A stretch of DNA of 46,150 nucleotides, from NCBI GenBank assembly GCA_020060545.1, contig JAGUZX010000122.1:1-46150 (forward strand), in the 5' to 3' direction. Shown here piece by piece: positions 35,371-44,401 of the stretch. Made by a program: the position numbers and the translations under genes. Positions within the stretch are counted from its first letter, which is position 1; every line of letters begins with the position of its first letter. The DNA is from Desulfovibrio sp. GTDB lineage: Bacteria; Bacillota; Dethiobacteria; DTU022. Below the pieces are notes generated by a model. That model was not told the origin of the DNA, ran no database searches, and saw only the letters and a list, made by a program, of their open reading frames with translations.

Positions 35371-36477
35371 GTGGGTCGAAAAAAGGTGGCGGTTCTATTC
35401 GGCGGACGATCCGGGGAACACGTGGTTTCCCTGCGTTCCGCCGCCTCGATTATGGAGGCTGTCGACCGGGAACGCTACCAGATTATACCAGTGGGTATTT
35501 CGAGAGAAGGCAGTTGGTTGACCGGCGATAACATCTGGCAGATCCTCTGGGAGCGGCGGCCGCTGGAAAAGGCGGCCCGGGCCGTACTGTTAACGGACCC
35601 CTTAAGGCCCGGGTTGATCATTGAAAACAAAGGCGCCGCTTCCATCTGGGAGTTTCAACCGCTTGATCTGGTTTTTCCGGTTCTGCACGGGCCCTACGGC
35701 GAGGATGGAACGGTACAGGGATTGCTCGAACTGGCCGGAATCCCTTATGTCGGGTCCGGCGTCCTGGGTTCGGCCGTGGCCATGGATAAAGCGATCATGA
35801 AAACGTTATTCCGGGAAAACAATATCCCGGTGGGGGATTTCCTCTCTTTTTTCCGCTGGGACTGGGAGAAGCGGGAAGCCTACTGGCAGGAACAGGTCGG
35901 CCGCCGCCTGGGATTCCCCTGTTTTGTCAAGCCGGCCAACCTGGGTTCCAGCGTGGGGATTACGCGAGTGGCGAACGCAGCACTGCTTCCGGAGGCGGTG
36001 CGGGAAGCGCTTCTTTACGATGACAAGGTAATCGTCGAGGCATTGCTTAAAGGACGGGAGATCGAGTGCAGTGTGCTGGGGGACCTGGAGCCGAGGGCCT
36101 CCCGTCCGGGGGAGATTATTCCCTGCAACCTTTTCTACGATTACCGGGCCAAATATATCGACGATCGCTCCGAACTTGTCGTCCCGGTCGAGTTGGACCC
36201 ACTCCTTGAGGCAAGGATCCGGGAATTGGCCTGCGGCGCCTTCACCGCCGTGGAAGCCAGCGGCCTGGCCCGGGTCGACTTTTTTGTCGACACGGACACG
36301 GGAAAGGCCGTCGTAAATGAGATTAACACCATGCCCGGCTTTACCAGTATCAGCATGTACCCAAAGCTGTGGGAAGCGAGCGGAATCGGCTATCGCGAAC
36401 TGATCAGCCGGCTGATGGACCTGGCGGTAACCCGGTTTCAACGCCGCCGGGGGCTGTTGACCTCTCCTCCGGAGTAA
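35371..36477 (+). CDS. ddl: D-alanine--D-alanine ligase
   Basis: ATP-grasp ligase making D-Ala-D-Ala for peptidoglycan. The 368-residue product begins KVAVLFGGRSGEHVVSLRSA, has VFPVLHGPYGEDGTVQGLLEL, the ATP-grasp stretch FVKPANLGSSVGITRV and the metal ligands near the end in NEINTMPGFTSISMYP. The Y/K context (YDYRAKYI) agrees with normal D-Ala ligases rather than D-lactate types. Start is GTG at 35371 with AAGGAGG 9 bases upstream. It lies opposite the FemX-like gene and before the class V aminotransferase. Confidence 0.95.
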   Translation: MGRKKVAVLFGGRSGEHVVSLRSAASIMEAVDRERYQIIPVGISREGSWLTGDNIWQILWERRPLEKAARAVLLTDPLRPGLIIENKGAASIWEFQPLDLVFPVLHGPYGEDGTVQGLLELAGIPYVGSGVLGSAVAMDKAIMKTLFRENNIPVGDFLSFFRWDWEKREAYWQEQVGRRLGFPCFVKPANLGSSVGITRVANAALLPEAVREALLYDDKVIVEALLKGREIECSVLGDLEPRASRPGEIIPCNLFYDYRAKYIDDRSELVVPVELDPLLEARIRELACGAFTAVEASGLARVDFFVDTDTGKAVVNEINTMPGFTSISMYPKLWEASGIGYRELISRLMDLAVTRFQRRRGLLTSPPE

Positions 36478-36507
36478 AAATGCATTCAAAGCAGGAGGTT
36501 AATAAAA

Positions 36508-37665
36508 ATGAAAAAAGAGTTTCTTTTAATTCCCGGCCCGACCCCGATTCCGCACGAGGTGGCGCAGGCCATGTCCACGGAGATGTTCAACCACCGCGGG
36601 GCCCGGTTTAAAGCGCTGCTGGATCAGCTAACTGCTTCGTTGAAGGAAGTTTTTCAAACCGAGGGGCGCCTTTTCATCCTGACCGCCTCCGGAACCGGAG
36701 CGATGGAAGCGGGCATTGTTAATTTTCTCTCACCGGGCCAACACGTTATATCCCTGGTGAACGGCGCCTTCGGAGACCGCCTGGCCAAGATTGCCGAGGC
36801 ATACGGCATTGTCGTGGAGCGGCTTGAAGCGGAATGGGGCCGGCCGCTTGATTATGCGGCCCTGGGTGATTTGCTGCAAAAAGATCGGGACGGCAGGATC
36901 AAGGCGATTACCGTTGTGCACAATGAGTCTTCCACCGGGATGATGAACGACGTGGAGGCGATCAGCCGCCTGCGCGGCGGGCACCCGGCCCTGCTGATTG
37001 TGGATGCGATCAGTTCGATGGGGGCGGTGGATATTCCCGTCGATCGCTGGAACATCGATGTCTGCCTGACCGGCTCGCAAAAAGCGCTGATGCTGCCGCC
37101 CGGCCTTGCTCTAATCAGCGTCCGCGAAAAGGCCTGGGAAACTGCCGCGCAGGCGGGCGCGCCCAGGTTTTATTTCAGCCTGCACAAAGCGCAGGAGTTT
37201 TTGGAAAAGGGGCAGACGCCTTTTACGCCGGCGCTCTCCCAGATGGTAGCCATGCAGAAAGGGTTGGAGCTTTATTTTGCCGAGGGAAGGGAACAATGTT
37301 ATGCCCGCCACCGCCGTATGGCCGGGGCGGCCCGGGCCGCCGCCCGTGCGCTGGGCCTTGAACTGCTGGTGGATGACCGCTACGCGTCGATGACGGTAAC
37401 CGCCTTTAAAAAGCCGGAGCGAATCGATGTGGCCGAACTGAGGGCGGCCATGCGGGGGCGGTTCGGGGTGGAAATCGCCGGGGGGCAGGGGAAGCTGAGC
37501 GGGCAGACTTTCCGCTTCGGGCACCTGGGGGCTGTTTCCGAGATGGATGTTATCCTCGGAGTGGCGGCGCTGGAAATGGCCTTAAAGTCGCTTGGTTACC
37601 CGCTTGATCTGGGCAGCGGGGTGAAGGCGGCGCAGGAAGTAATCATGGCCGGACCGCAGGGATGA
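36508..37665 (+). CDS. class V PLP aminotransferase (alanine-glyoxylate / serine-pyruvate type)
   Basis: A 385-residue aminotransferase of the SGAT/AGAT (PucG/SgaA-like) branch. The N-terminus LLIPGPTPIPHEVAQAMS and TASGTGAMEAGIVN are typical, VVHNESSTGMMND and DAISSMGAVDI follow, and the PLP lysine is in TGSQKALMLPPG. Substrates cannot be told from sequence; relatives act on alanine/glyoxylate, serine/pyruvate or aspartate, and in some clostridia a similar gene stands in for serC. AGGAGG precedes the ATG at 8 bases. Confidence 0.9.
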   Translation: MKKEFLLIPGPTPIPHEVAQAMSTEMFNHRGARFKALLDQLTASLKEVFQTEGRLFILTASGTGAMEAGIVNFLSPGQHVISLVNGAFGDRLAKIAEAYGIVVERLEAEWGRPLDYAALGDLLQKDRDGRIKAITVVHNESSTGMMNDVEAISRLRGGHPALLIVDAISSMGAVDIPVDRWNIDVCLTGSQKALMLPPGLALISVREKAWETAAQAGAPRFYFSLHKAQEFLEKGQTPFTPALSQMVAMQKGLELYFAEGREQCYARHRRMAGAARAAARALGLELLVDDRYASMTVTAFKKPERIDVAELRAAMRGRFGVEIAGGQGKLSGQTFRFGHLGAVSEMDVILGVAALEMALKSLGYPLDLGSGVKAAQEVIMAGPQG

Positions 37666-37718
37666 AAACCGCCGGCGAAGCAAATGACCCGTCTTAACGG
37701 CCCGGTGAGGTGGAGACA

Positions 37719-38363
37719 TTGGAGGACCAGCAATCTCTTTTCGACCTGCTCGCTAACGGCGGCAGCGCCGCCGGCGGCGCTGAGGATCAGGGTGTGCAGC
37801 TTGGACTGCTTGAGCAGGAGTGCCTGCGGTGCGCATCGTGCGGTTTAAGAAGCGGCTGCCGGCAGGTCGTCTTCGGGGAGGGGAGCCCCCGCGCCCGCCT
37901 GATGCTGGTGGGGGAAGGCCCCGGGGCCGATGAAGACAGGCTGGGCAGGCCTTTCGTCGGCGCGGCGGGCCAGCTGCTGGACCGGATCCTGGAGGCGGTG
38001 CGGCTGAAGCGGGACGAAGTCTATATCGCCAATATCGTCAAATGCCGGCCGCCGTCAAACCGCCTGCCGGTCCCGGCCGAAGTGGAGCAGTGTTTGCCTC
38101 ACCTGAAGCGGCAAATCCAGGTAATCAATCCGGCCATTATTGTCTGCCTGGGGGCCCTGGCGACACGGACCCTCGTTGACCGGAGCGCTTCAATTACCGC
38201 CGTGCGCGGCCGGTGGAAGCAGCTCGGGGGGCGGTGGTACATGCCCACTTTTCATCCGGCCGCCTTGCTGAGGGATCCCGGCAAAAAAAGGCCGGCTTGG
38301 GAAGACTTTAAAGAGGTGGAAAAACGCTACCGCCAGTTTACGGATGGAGGAATCCCGGGATGA
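37719..38363 (+). CDS. family 4 uracil-DNA glycosylase
   Basis: Removes uracil from DNA; iron-sulfur type UDG of about 214 residues. The cluster-type cysteines are in CLRCASCGL, CRPP and VCLGALA regions; the active-site motif is GEGPGADEDRLGRPFVG, and motif 2 is HPAALLRDP. TTG at 37719 has GAGGTGGAG just upstream; the frame is open to a GTG at 37710 inside that site. The stop overlaps the response regulator ATG in ATGA, an unexpected pairing of base-excision repair with a signalling operon. Confidence 0.92.
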   Translation: MEDQQSLFDLLANGGSAAGGAEDQGVQLGLLEQECLRCASCGLRSGCRQVVFGEGSPRARLMLVGEGPGADEDRLGRPFVGAAGQLLDRILEAVRLKRDEVYIANIVKCRPPSNRLPVPAEVEQCLPHLKRQIQVINPAIIVCLGALATRTLVDRSASITAVRGRWKQLGGRWYMPTFHPAALLRDPGKKRPAWEDFKEVEKRYRQFTDGGIPG

Positions 38364-39052
38364 CCAAAGAAAAAATATTGATCGTCGATGACGAGAAGAC
38401 GCTGGTCAAGGCGCTAAAATTCAACCTGGAAAAGGAAGGATTCCGGGTGGAAGAGGCTTTTGACGGTGAAGAGGCGCTGCAGAAAGTTCTTGAAGCAAGC
38501 CCCGATATCGTGGTTTTGGACTTGATGCTGCCCGGGCTGGACGGGTTTGAGGTTTGCCGCCAGATCCGTAAAAAGCAGGAGATCCCGATTATCATGCTGA
38601 CGGCGCGGGGCGACGATATCGACAAGGTACTCGGCTTGGAGCTGGGAGCCGACGACTATATGACCAAACCGTTCAACCCCCGCGAGCTGGTAGCCCGGAT
38701 TAAAGCCATCTTAAGGCGCAGCGGCGCCCGGGAAGAGGGGTTGAAAAAACATATTCATACCGGGAACCTCCAAATCGATCTTTTGCAGCACCGGGTTCGA
38801 GCCGGGGACAAGGAGATCGATTTAACCTCCAAGGAATTCGCGCTTTTGAGTTTTCTCGCTGCCAACGCGGGCCGGGTCTATTCCCGGGAACAGCTCCTGG
38901 AGCAGGTTTGGGGCTATAATTACTATGGTGATGCGCGGACCGTGGATGTGCATATCCGGCACCTGCGCGAAAAAATCGAGGCAGAACCGGGCAACCCGGA
39001 GCTGATTATTACGGTGTGGGGGACCGGCTACAAGTTTAGGGAGGAGCTTTGA
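38360..39052 (+). CDS. OmpR-family response regulator
   Basis: Two-component response regulator, 230 residues: receiver domain (1-120) with acidic pair DD (10-11), phospho-acceptor Asp54 in VVLDLMLPG, conserved Thr and Lys in LTARG and MTKPF. A winged-helix DNA-binding domain follows (about 135-230), with EIDLTSKEFALLSFLAANAGRVYSREQLLEQVWGY and TVDVHIRHLREKIE. The overall pattern is PhoP/WalR-like. It overlaps the UDG stop and the kinase start, so all three are coupled. Its regulon is unknown. Confidence 0.94.
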   Translation: MTKEKILIVDDEKTLVKALKFNLEKEGFRVEEAFDGEEALQKVLEASPDIVVLDLMLPGLDGFEVCRQIRKKQEIPIIMLTARGDDIDKVLGLELGADDYMTKPFNPRELVARIKAILRRSGAREEGLKKHIHTGNLQIDLLQHRVRAGDKEIDLTSKEFALLSFLAANAGRVYSREQLLEQVWGYNYYGDARTVDVHIRHLREKIEAEPGNPELIITVWGTGYKFREEL

Positions 39053-40464
39053 TGTTCAGATTCCGCAGCATCCGCTCCCGCCTGACGGTTACTTTTCTGG
39101 CGATTATCGTGGCGGTAATGTTTATTATCAGCCTTTTTTTATATAATTTACTGCAGCGTTATTATCAGAACGGGCTGCAGGACAGCCTCACCCGTTCCGG
39201 GAACCTGGCGGCGGAATTCGTGGCCGGCCACCTGCGGGAGCAAACGGACCCGTCGGTAAGTTTGAGCCGGTTTGCGGCAAACTTCAGCCGCCAGTCCCGC
39301 GCCCGGGTCATTTTTATCAACCGCCAGGGCATCGTGGTCGGCGATTCCGAGCGCATCGGAGGGCTCCTCGGCCAGCCGTTAAACCGCGACGAGGTATTGA
39401 GCGCCCTCGAAGGCAGGGTGGGCACCAGTGTCCAGTACAGTGCGACGCTCCGGCAGCGGGTGATGCAGGTAGCCGTACCGGTTCAGGGTGAAGGAGGCGA
39501 CCTGGTCGGCGCGGTTTTTCTGTCGGCTTCCATGCAGGAAATTAACGTGATTTTAAGCGCGGTCTTGCGTTTTCTGTTTTTTACTACTTTAGTTGCCATG
39601 GCGGTGGTCGGGGGAGGCTCGGTGATCCTGGCGCGCCGTTTTACCGGGCCGCTGGAAGTGCTGACCGCGGCGGCCGGCCGGATGGGAGAGGGGAAGCTCG
39701 ACCAGCGGGTTGAAGTCTCTTCCCGGGACGAAATCGGCCAACTGGCGGCGCAGTTGAACATTATGGCGGAACGGCTTAATTTTTATACCAGCAATTTAAA
39801 GCATTTTGCCGCCAACGTCTCTCATGAACTGCGCACCCCCCTGACCTCGTTAAGCCTGCTGGCCAAGTCCCTGCAGGAATATGAGATGGAGCCGGAGCAG
39901 CGCCAGGAGTTCCTGGCGGACCTGGACCGGGAGCTGGACCGGTTGATTGCGCTGGTCCACGACCTGCTGGAGCTGACCAGGCTGGAAGAAGGGGAGATCC
40001 AGCGGGAAAAGATCGCCCTGGATGAACTGCTGCGGGAGATCATCAACCAGGTTTCCCCGCGTTTTGTCCGGCAGGGCCTGCGCCTGATCAGCGATCTGCC
40101 GGCAAAAGGCGTCTTTGTTGCCGGTTCGCCCCCGCATTTGCGCCAGGCGGTGCACAATCTCCTGGACAACGCCCTCAAATATACCTCTCCGGGCGGTTGG
40201 GTGAGGGTGTCGCTATGGCTGGAAAAGGACAAGGCCGGTGTAAAAATCGAAGATACAGGCCACGGGATCCCGGTGAAAGACTTGCCGCATATCTTCGAGC
40301 GGTTTTACCGGGTCGACCAGGCCCGTTCGCGCGAAATGGGGGGGACGGGACTGGGCCTGGCTATCGTCAAGGAGACGATTGACGCCCATGGGGGAAAAGT
40401 TTGGGCTGAAAGCAAAAAGGGCCAGGGAAGCGCTTTTCATTTCACTTTGCCCCTGGTTTATTAA
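39052..40464 (+). CDS. sensor histidine kinase (HAMP, HisKA, HATPase)
   Basis: Membrane sensor kinase of 470 residues paired with the preceding regulator. TM1 is about residues 12-33, an extracytoplasmic sensor loop about 34-165, and TM2 about 168-190. A HAMP domain follows (about 193-243). HisKA has the phospho-acceptor His258 in NVSHELRTPLTSL. The ATPase domain runs from about 355, with DNALKYTSPGG (N box), EDTGHGIP and GTGLGLAIVKETIDAHGG. ATG at 39052 overlaps the regulator stop by one base. It resembles PhoR/WalK kinases; the signal is unknown. Confidence 0.93.
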   Translation: MFRFRSIRSRLTVTFLAIIVAVMFIISLFLYNLLQRYYQNGLQDSLTRSGNLAAEFVAGHLREQTDPSVSLSRFAANFSRQSRARVIFINRQGIVVGDSERIGGLLGQPLNRDEVLSALEGRVGTSVQYSATLRQRVMQVAVPVQGEGGDLVGAVFLSASMQEINVILSAVLRFLFFTTLVAMAVVGGGSVILARRFTGPLEVLTAAAGRMGEGKLDQRVEVSSRDEIGQLAAQLNIMAERLNFYTSNLKHFAANVSHELRTPLTSLSLLAKSLQEYEMEPEQRQEFLADLDRELDRLIALVHDLLELTRLEEGEIQREKIALDELLREIINQVSPRFVRQGLRLISDLPAKGVFVAGSPPHLRQAVHNLLDNALKYTSPGGWVRVSLWLEKDKAGVKIEDTGHGIPVKDLPHIFERFYRVDQARSREMGGTGLGLAIVKETIDAHGGKVWAESKKGQGSAFHFTLPLVY

Positions 40465-40565
40465 CGATAATTAATTTATTTTTAAAATACGAGTAAATTA
40501 ATCGGCTGTGAAAAGTGATACAATGCTAGTGCCCATTAAAGGCAGTATCTACAGGGGGCCGGCAC
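40465..40565. promoter_or_regulatory. AT-rich gap, possible promoter for the GerMN gene
   Basis: Short AT-rich spacer. GATACAAT at 40517-40524 could be a -10 element; it also resembles the CATACAnT -10 of sporulation sigma-E, but no convincing -35 sits at the expected spacing, so the sigma factor cannot be assigned. ATG of the next gene is at 40566. Confidence 0.35.
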
Positions 40566-42608
40566 ATGAAGCGGATCCAACCTTACTATTTTTTGATCGC
40601 TCTGGCAGCCCTGTTTTTGATCGGCGGCCTGTTTCTCTTCATGATGCGCCATTTCCCCTCCACCTTACAAAAAGGCGCGCCGGTGGAACCGAAAATCCTT
40701 CTCCACGACAACAGCCTGTATGAGTTTTGGTTTGCCAACGCCGATCTTTATGACCTAAGCGTTGACCGCAACGTCACCGGCATTTTATTCAGTTCCAGCG
40801 CCAAAAAGGTCAGCCTGCTGGATCGGGAAAGGAGACTGCGCTGGGAGAAAAATTTTCATACGGAACCGCTGCAGGCCAAAATTTCTGCATGCGGGAATTA
40901 TCTGGCCGTGGGAACCGCGGGCGGCAATCTTTTTTTCATGTCCACCAACCAGCAGCTTTGGTGGGAGAAAGAGCTGGGCGATCCCGTATACCAGCTGACA
41001 GTATCCGCCAACGGCAAATGGGTCGCCGCCGGGCAGGGGAGGCAGGACTCACCTGAGCACCGCCTGGACCTGTACGATCAAAACGGTGTTTTGAAAAGCA
41101 GTATTGAGACGGGGCCGCTGCTGAAAGTGTTTTTGGTAGGAGAGCAGCCGGACCAGGGGAGAATCTTTTTCAGCTGGCTTAAGGGAGATACAGTCATTAC
41201 CGCTGCCGCCAGCCTGGAAGGGGAGCTTTTATGGTCGCAGGAGGACGCCGCCCTGGCCGCGATTTCGCGGACTGGAAACAGGCTGGCGGCTGTACAAGGC
41301 CGAAAACTGGTAATTTTCAACCACCTCGGCCAGTTTCTTTGGGAAGAAACGCTGCCATTTAAAATAACGGCGCTGACCTTTAACCCCCAAAACCACAGTA
41401 TCCTGGTCTACGGTGACGGGGAAGGCGGCTTCGCCAATTTTTATTCCTTTAACGACGCCGGAGATCTGCTGTGGCAAAAGCGGATCGCCGACGGATCCCT
41501 CTTTGCCTTTACGGCTGACGGCCGCCGGATAATCACGAGCTCATGGCGGCACTACAAGGATGATTTCAGCCGGATGGTGCTTTACGACGAGAACGGCGAC
41601 GAGTTGAACCGTTGGGAAGTGGCCATCAGGGTGGAATACCTGGTAGTGGCCGGAAACCGCCGTTTCGTGGTCTTGGGCGGCGAAGACGGCTACATTGATC
41701 TGATTGACCTTGAAGCCCAACCGGGCCGGGCGGAGAATACCGCCCCGGCGCCTCCCTTTTACAGCCCCGTGGTGGTTAAGCCTGCGGATGATCAATCCTG
41801 GGTAACGCTCTATTTTTACGAGACTTCTTACCTCGTTCCTGTCGCCAGGTCGATCAGCCAAACTGAAAACCGGATCCGTGCCGCCATTGACGAACTGATT
41901 CGCGGCCCCGCCAGGGACAGCGCTCTTTACCGGACCATCCCCGACAAGGAGATGCAGATCGAGGTGCGCTTTAATCAAGAAACGGGGCAACTTACCTTGG
42001 AACTTCCGCCGGAGCTGGCCCAGGTCGCCGGAGCAGCCCAGAGCATATCGATCCTGGACTCGCTGCGCCTGACCATGGCCCAATTCGCCGAAATACGGGA
42101 GATCTTTCTGACTGTGGCTCACAAACCGATCGAGATTTTCGGCGACGGGCTCTCCCTGGAGCAGCCCCTGCTTCCCTACCGCTGGCGCCAGCCGGTCTTT
42201 ATTCCCGTGCGGCTGGGAGAGCGCTATTACCTTGTCCCCCGGGAAGCACGGGAACTGGAAATCGAGCAAAGAGACCTGGACGGCTTGCTCCAGGCGGTGG
42301 TACGCAAATGCCGCGCTTTGTACTTTATCCCGGGTGACCTGCGCCTGCTTGGCGTCCAGATCGCCGCCGGCAGTGTCAAAATCAATGTCAACAGCTCTCT
42401 GAAGATGCTTTTCCCCGAAAAAGGAGGGGAAGAGGAGAAGCTGCAGGCGGCGCTGCTCCTGGAGGCGCTCTTTTTGACCGCATTTGAGAACAGCAGCTTC
42501 GGTAATCTCGAAATTCTCGTGGAAGGTGAAAGCTGGATCCCCCCCCAAGGCTATCCTTCGCTGAGCCGTGTCTTCCACCGCCCTTATTATTTAAACCCCG
42601 AACTGTAA
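40566..42608 (+). CDS. membrane-anchored beta-propeller protein with GerMN domains
   Basis: 680-residue protein with an N-terminal membrane anchor (about residues 8-30). A repetitive PQQ/WD-type beta-propeller region follows (about 60-390), with recurrent LLW..EL, GDLLWQKRI and ISACGNYLAVGTAGG type blades. From about residue 400 comes a GerMN domain (VTLYFYETSYLVPVARSI ... LTLELPPEL) and then a second GerMN-like segment (about 540-680). GerMN domains occur in the spore germination protein GerM and in lipoproteins beside WalRK/LpqB-like kinases; LpqB itself combines GerMN with a propeller and sits with the MtrAB kinase. The position after the two-component pair supports a similar accessory role, which is inference. 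Confidence 0.82.
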   Translation: MKRIQPYYFLIALAALFLIGGLFLFMMRHFPSTLQKGAPVEPKILLHDNSLYEFWFANADLYDLSVDRNVTGILFSSSAKKVSLLDRERRLRWEKNFHTEPLQAKISACGNYLAVGTAGGNLFFMSTNQQLWWEKELGDPVYQLTVSANGKWVAAGQGRQDSPEHRLDLYDQNGVLKSSIETGPLLKVFLVGEQPDQGRIFFSWLKGDTVITAAASLEGELLWSQEDAALAAISRTGNRLAAVQGRKLVIFNHLGQFLWEETLPFKITALTFNPQNHSILVYGDGEGGFANFYSFNDAGDLLWQKRIADGSLFAFTADGRRIITSSWRHYKDDFSRMVLYDENGDELNRWEVAIRVEYLVVAGNRRFVVLGGEDGYIDLIDLEAQPGRAENTAPAPPFYSPVVVKPADDQSWVTLYFYETSYLVPVARSISQTENRIRAAIDELIRGPARDSALYRTIPDKEMQIEVRFNQETGQLTLELPPELAQVAGAAQSISILDSLRLTMAQFAEIREIFLTVAHKPIEIFGDGLSLEQPLLPYRWRQPVFIPVRLGERYYLVPREARELEIEQRDLDGLLQAVVRKCRALYFIPGDLRLLGVQIAAGSVKINVNSSLKMLFPEKGGEEEKLQAALLLEALFLTAFENSSFGNLEILVEGESWIPPQGYPSLSRVFHRPYYLNPEL

Positions 42609-42616
42609 ATAATGAT

Positions 42617-42645
42617 TTGTCATTTCCATAATTTTGGGCTAAAAT
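42617..42645 (+). promoter_or_regulatory. argS promoter
   Basis: TTGTCA, 17 bases, TAAAAT, with the -10 ending 28 bases before the argS ATG. One mismatch in each hexamer. Confidence 0.75.
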
Positions 42646-42673
42646 AGTAAAAAACAGCAAAAAGGGGCAACCC

Positions 42674-44383
42674 ATGTTCAAAGCCAAGGAAGAAATCGGC
42701 GCGCTCCTGGAGCCGCTGGTAGCGCTGGAGGCATCCAGGATTAGCGAACTGCTGGAGGTTCCGCCCGACCCGGAGTTCGGGGATCTTGCCTTTCCCTGCT
42801 ATGTCCTGGCTTCCCGCAGGCAGCAGGCCCCGGCCTCCATCGCCGCTTCCTTAAGCCAGGTTTTATCCGGCCGGCGGGGTGTCTTCTGGGAGAAGGCGGT
42901 GCCGAAGGGGCCGTACCTTAACTTTTTCATCGACCCTCTCTCTTTCGGGCGGGAGGTGCTGCGGCAGGTTTTGTCCCGGCGGGCGGATTACGGCAGGAGC
43001 AGCCGGGGCAGAGGCCAAACGGTGGTCATCGATTACTCGTCGCCCAATATCGCCAAGCCTTTCGGGATCGGGCATATCCGCTCGACGGTAATCGGGCATG
43101 CCCTTTACCTCATCTTTGAGGCTTTGGGCTACCGCTGTATCGGCATCAATCACCTCGGCGACTGGGGGACCCAGTTCGGGAAGCTGATCGTCTCTTTCAA
43201 GCGCTGGGGCGATGAGGAGAGGCTCAGCGAGGATCCGGTTAACTATCTCTACCAACTTTATGTTAAGTTTCACCAGCGCTCCGAAACGGATCCCGCCCTG
43301 GAAGACGAGGCGCGGTTATGGTTTAAAAAACTGGAGGAGGGCGAAGCGGAAGCGGTTGCCGCCTGGTCGCGCTTCCGGCGCCTCAGCCTGGAGAATTACG
43401 CCGGCATTTACGATCTGCTGGGCATAAAGTTCGATTACTTTCACGGCGAGAGTCACTATAACGATCTCCTGGATGATACAATCCGGCTGGCCTTAAGCAA
43501 AGGGATCGCCCGGGAAAGTGAAGGGGCGCTCATCGTTGACCTGGAGAAGTACGGCCTGCCCCCGGTAATGCTGCGCAAGAAGGACGGGGCCACCCTCTAT
43601 ATCACCCGGGACCTGGCCGCGGCAATCTACCGTTACGAAACCTTCGGGTTCGCCAAGGCGCTTTACGTGGTCGGTGCCGAACAGAAGCTGCATTTCCAGC
43701 AGCTCTTCAAGATCCTGGAGCTGCTCGGGTTCGAGTGGGCGCATTCTTGCGTCCATGTGCCTTTCGGCCTGATCCGTTTTAAAGAGGGCCGCATGTCCAC
43801 CCGGGACGGGAATATCATTTTCCTGCAGGAGGTCCTCCAGCGTTCGATTAACCTGGCCCGCGAGATCATCGAAGATAAAAACCCGGACCTGGCGGACAAA
43901 AGCGCCGCCGCCCTGGCGGTGGGGCTGGGGGCTGTCCGCTTCGGGGACTTAAGCAACGACCGGATTAAAGATGTTGAATTCGACTGGGACAAAGTCCTTG
44001 ATTTTTCTGGAGAGACGGCGGCTTATATCCAGTACGCCCATGCCCGTATCTGCAGCATCCTGCGCAAAGCCGCGGGAGCCGACCTGGCCTGGGAGGAGGG
44101 CCTGGCCGATTTATTGCAGCAGGAAGAAGAGAAAGCCTTGATCAAAGCGCTGGCAGTTTTGCCGGAGAAGGTGGAAGCCGCGGCGGAAGGGTACCGCCCT
44201 TCAGTGATCGCCCGTTACCTGGTCGAAGTGGCCCGGGAATTCAACCGGTTTTACCACCAGTGCCCCGTGTTGAGCAGCGATTCGGCGCTGCAGAAAGCGC
44301 GCCTCCTTTTAATCGACGCTGCCCGCCAGGTGCTGGTCAACGGGCTGGGGCTGCTCGGGATCGCCGCTCCCGCAGAGATGTAG
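42674..44383 (+). CDS. argS: arginyl-tRNA synthetase
   Basis: Class I aminoacyl-tRNA synthetase for arginine, 569 residues. The N-terminal Add-1 domain is followed by the HIGH-like motif (here FGIGHIRST, usual FHVGHLRST), NHLGDWGTQFG, the KMSKS-equivalent GRMSTRDGNIIFL and a C-terminal anticodon-binding domain ending VNGLGLLGIAAPAEM. AAAGGGG lies upstream of the ATG. It is followed by serS and, farther on, by a tRNA-Arg gene. Confidence 0.97.
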   Translation: MFKAKEEIGALLEPLVALEASRISELLEVPPDPEFGDLAFPCYVLASRRQQAPASIAASLSQVLSGRRGVFWEKAVPKGPYLNFFIDPLSFGREVLRQVLSRRADYGRSSRGRGQTVVIDYSSPNIAKPFGIGHIRSTVIGHALYLIFEALGYRCIGINHLGDWGTQFGKLIVSFKRWGDEERLSEDPVNYLYQLYVKFHQRSETDPALEDEARLWFKKLEEGEAEAVAAWSRFRRLSLENYAGIYDLLGIKFDYFHGESHYNDLLDDTIRLALSKGIARESEGALIVDLEKYGLPPVMLRKKDGATLYITRDLAAAIYRYETFGFAKALYVVGAEQKLHFQQLFKILELLGFEWAHSCVHVPFGLIRFKEGRMSTRDGNIIFLQEVLQRSINLAREIIEDKNPDLADKSAAALAVGLGAVRFGDLSNDRIKDVEFDWDKVLDFSGETAAYIQYAHARICSILRKAAGADLAWEEGLADLLQQEEEKALIKALAVLPEKVEAAAEGYRPSVIARYLVEVAREFNRFYHQCPVLSSDSALQKARLLLIDAARQVLVNGLGLLGIAAPAEM

Positions 44384-44401
44384 CGGGGAGGAATCAGAAC
44401 C

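Noticed and set aside
35285-35531. Small plus-strand frames overlapping the ddl start
   Set aside because: They are other-frame readings of the ddl N-terminus and its leader.
41541-42578. 345-codon minus-strand frame inside the GerMN gene
   Set aside because: Fully contained in a well supported coding gene; composition typical of an antisense shadow.
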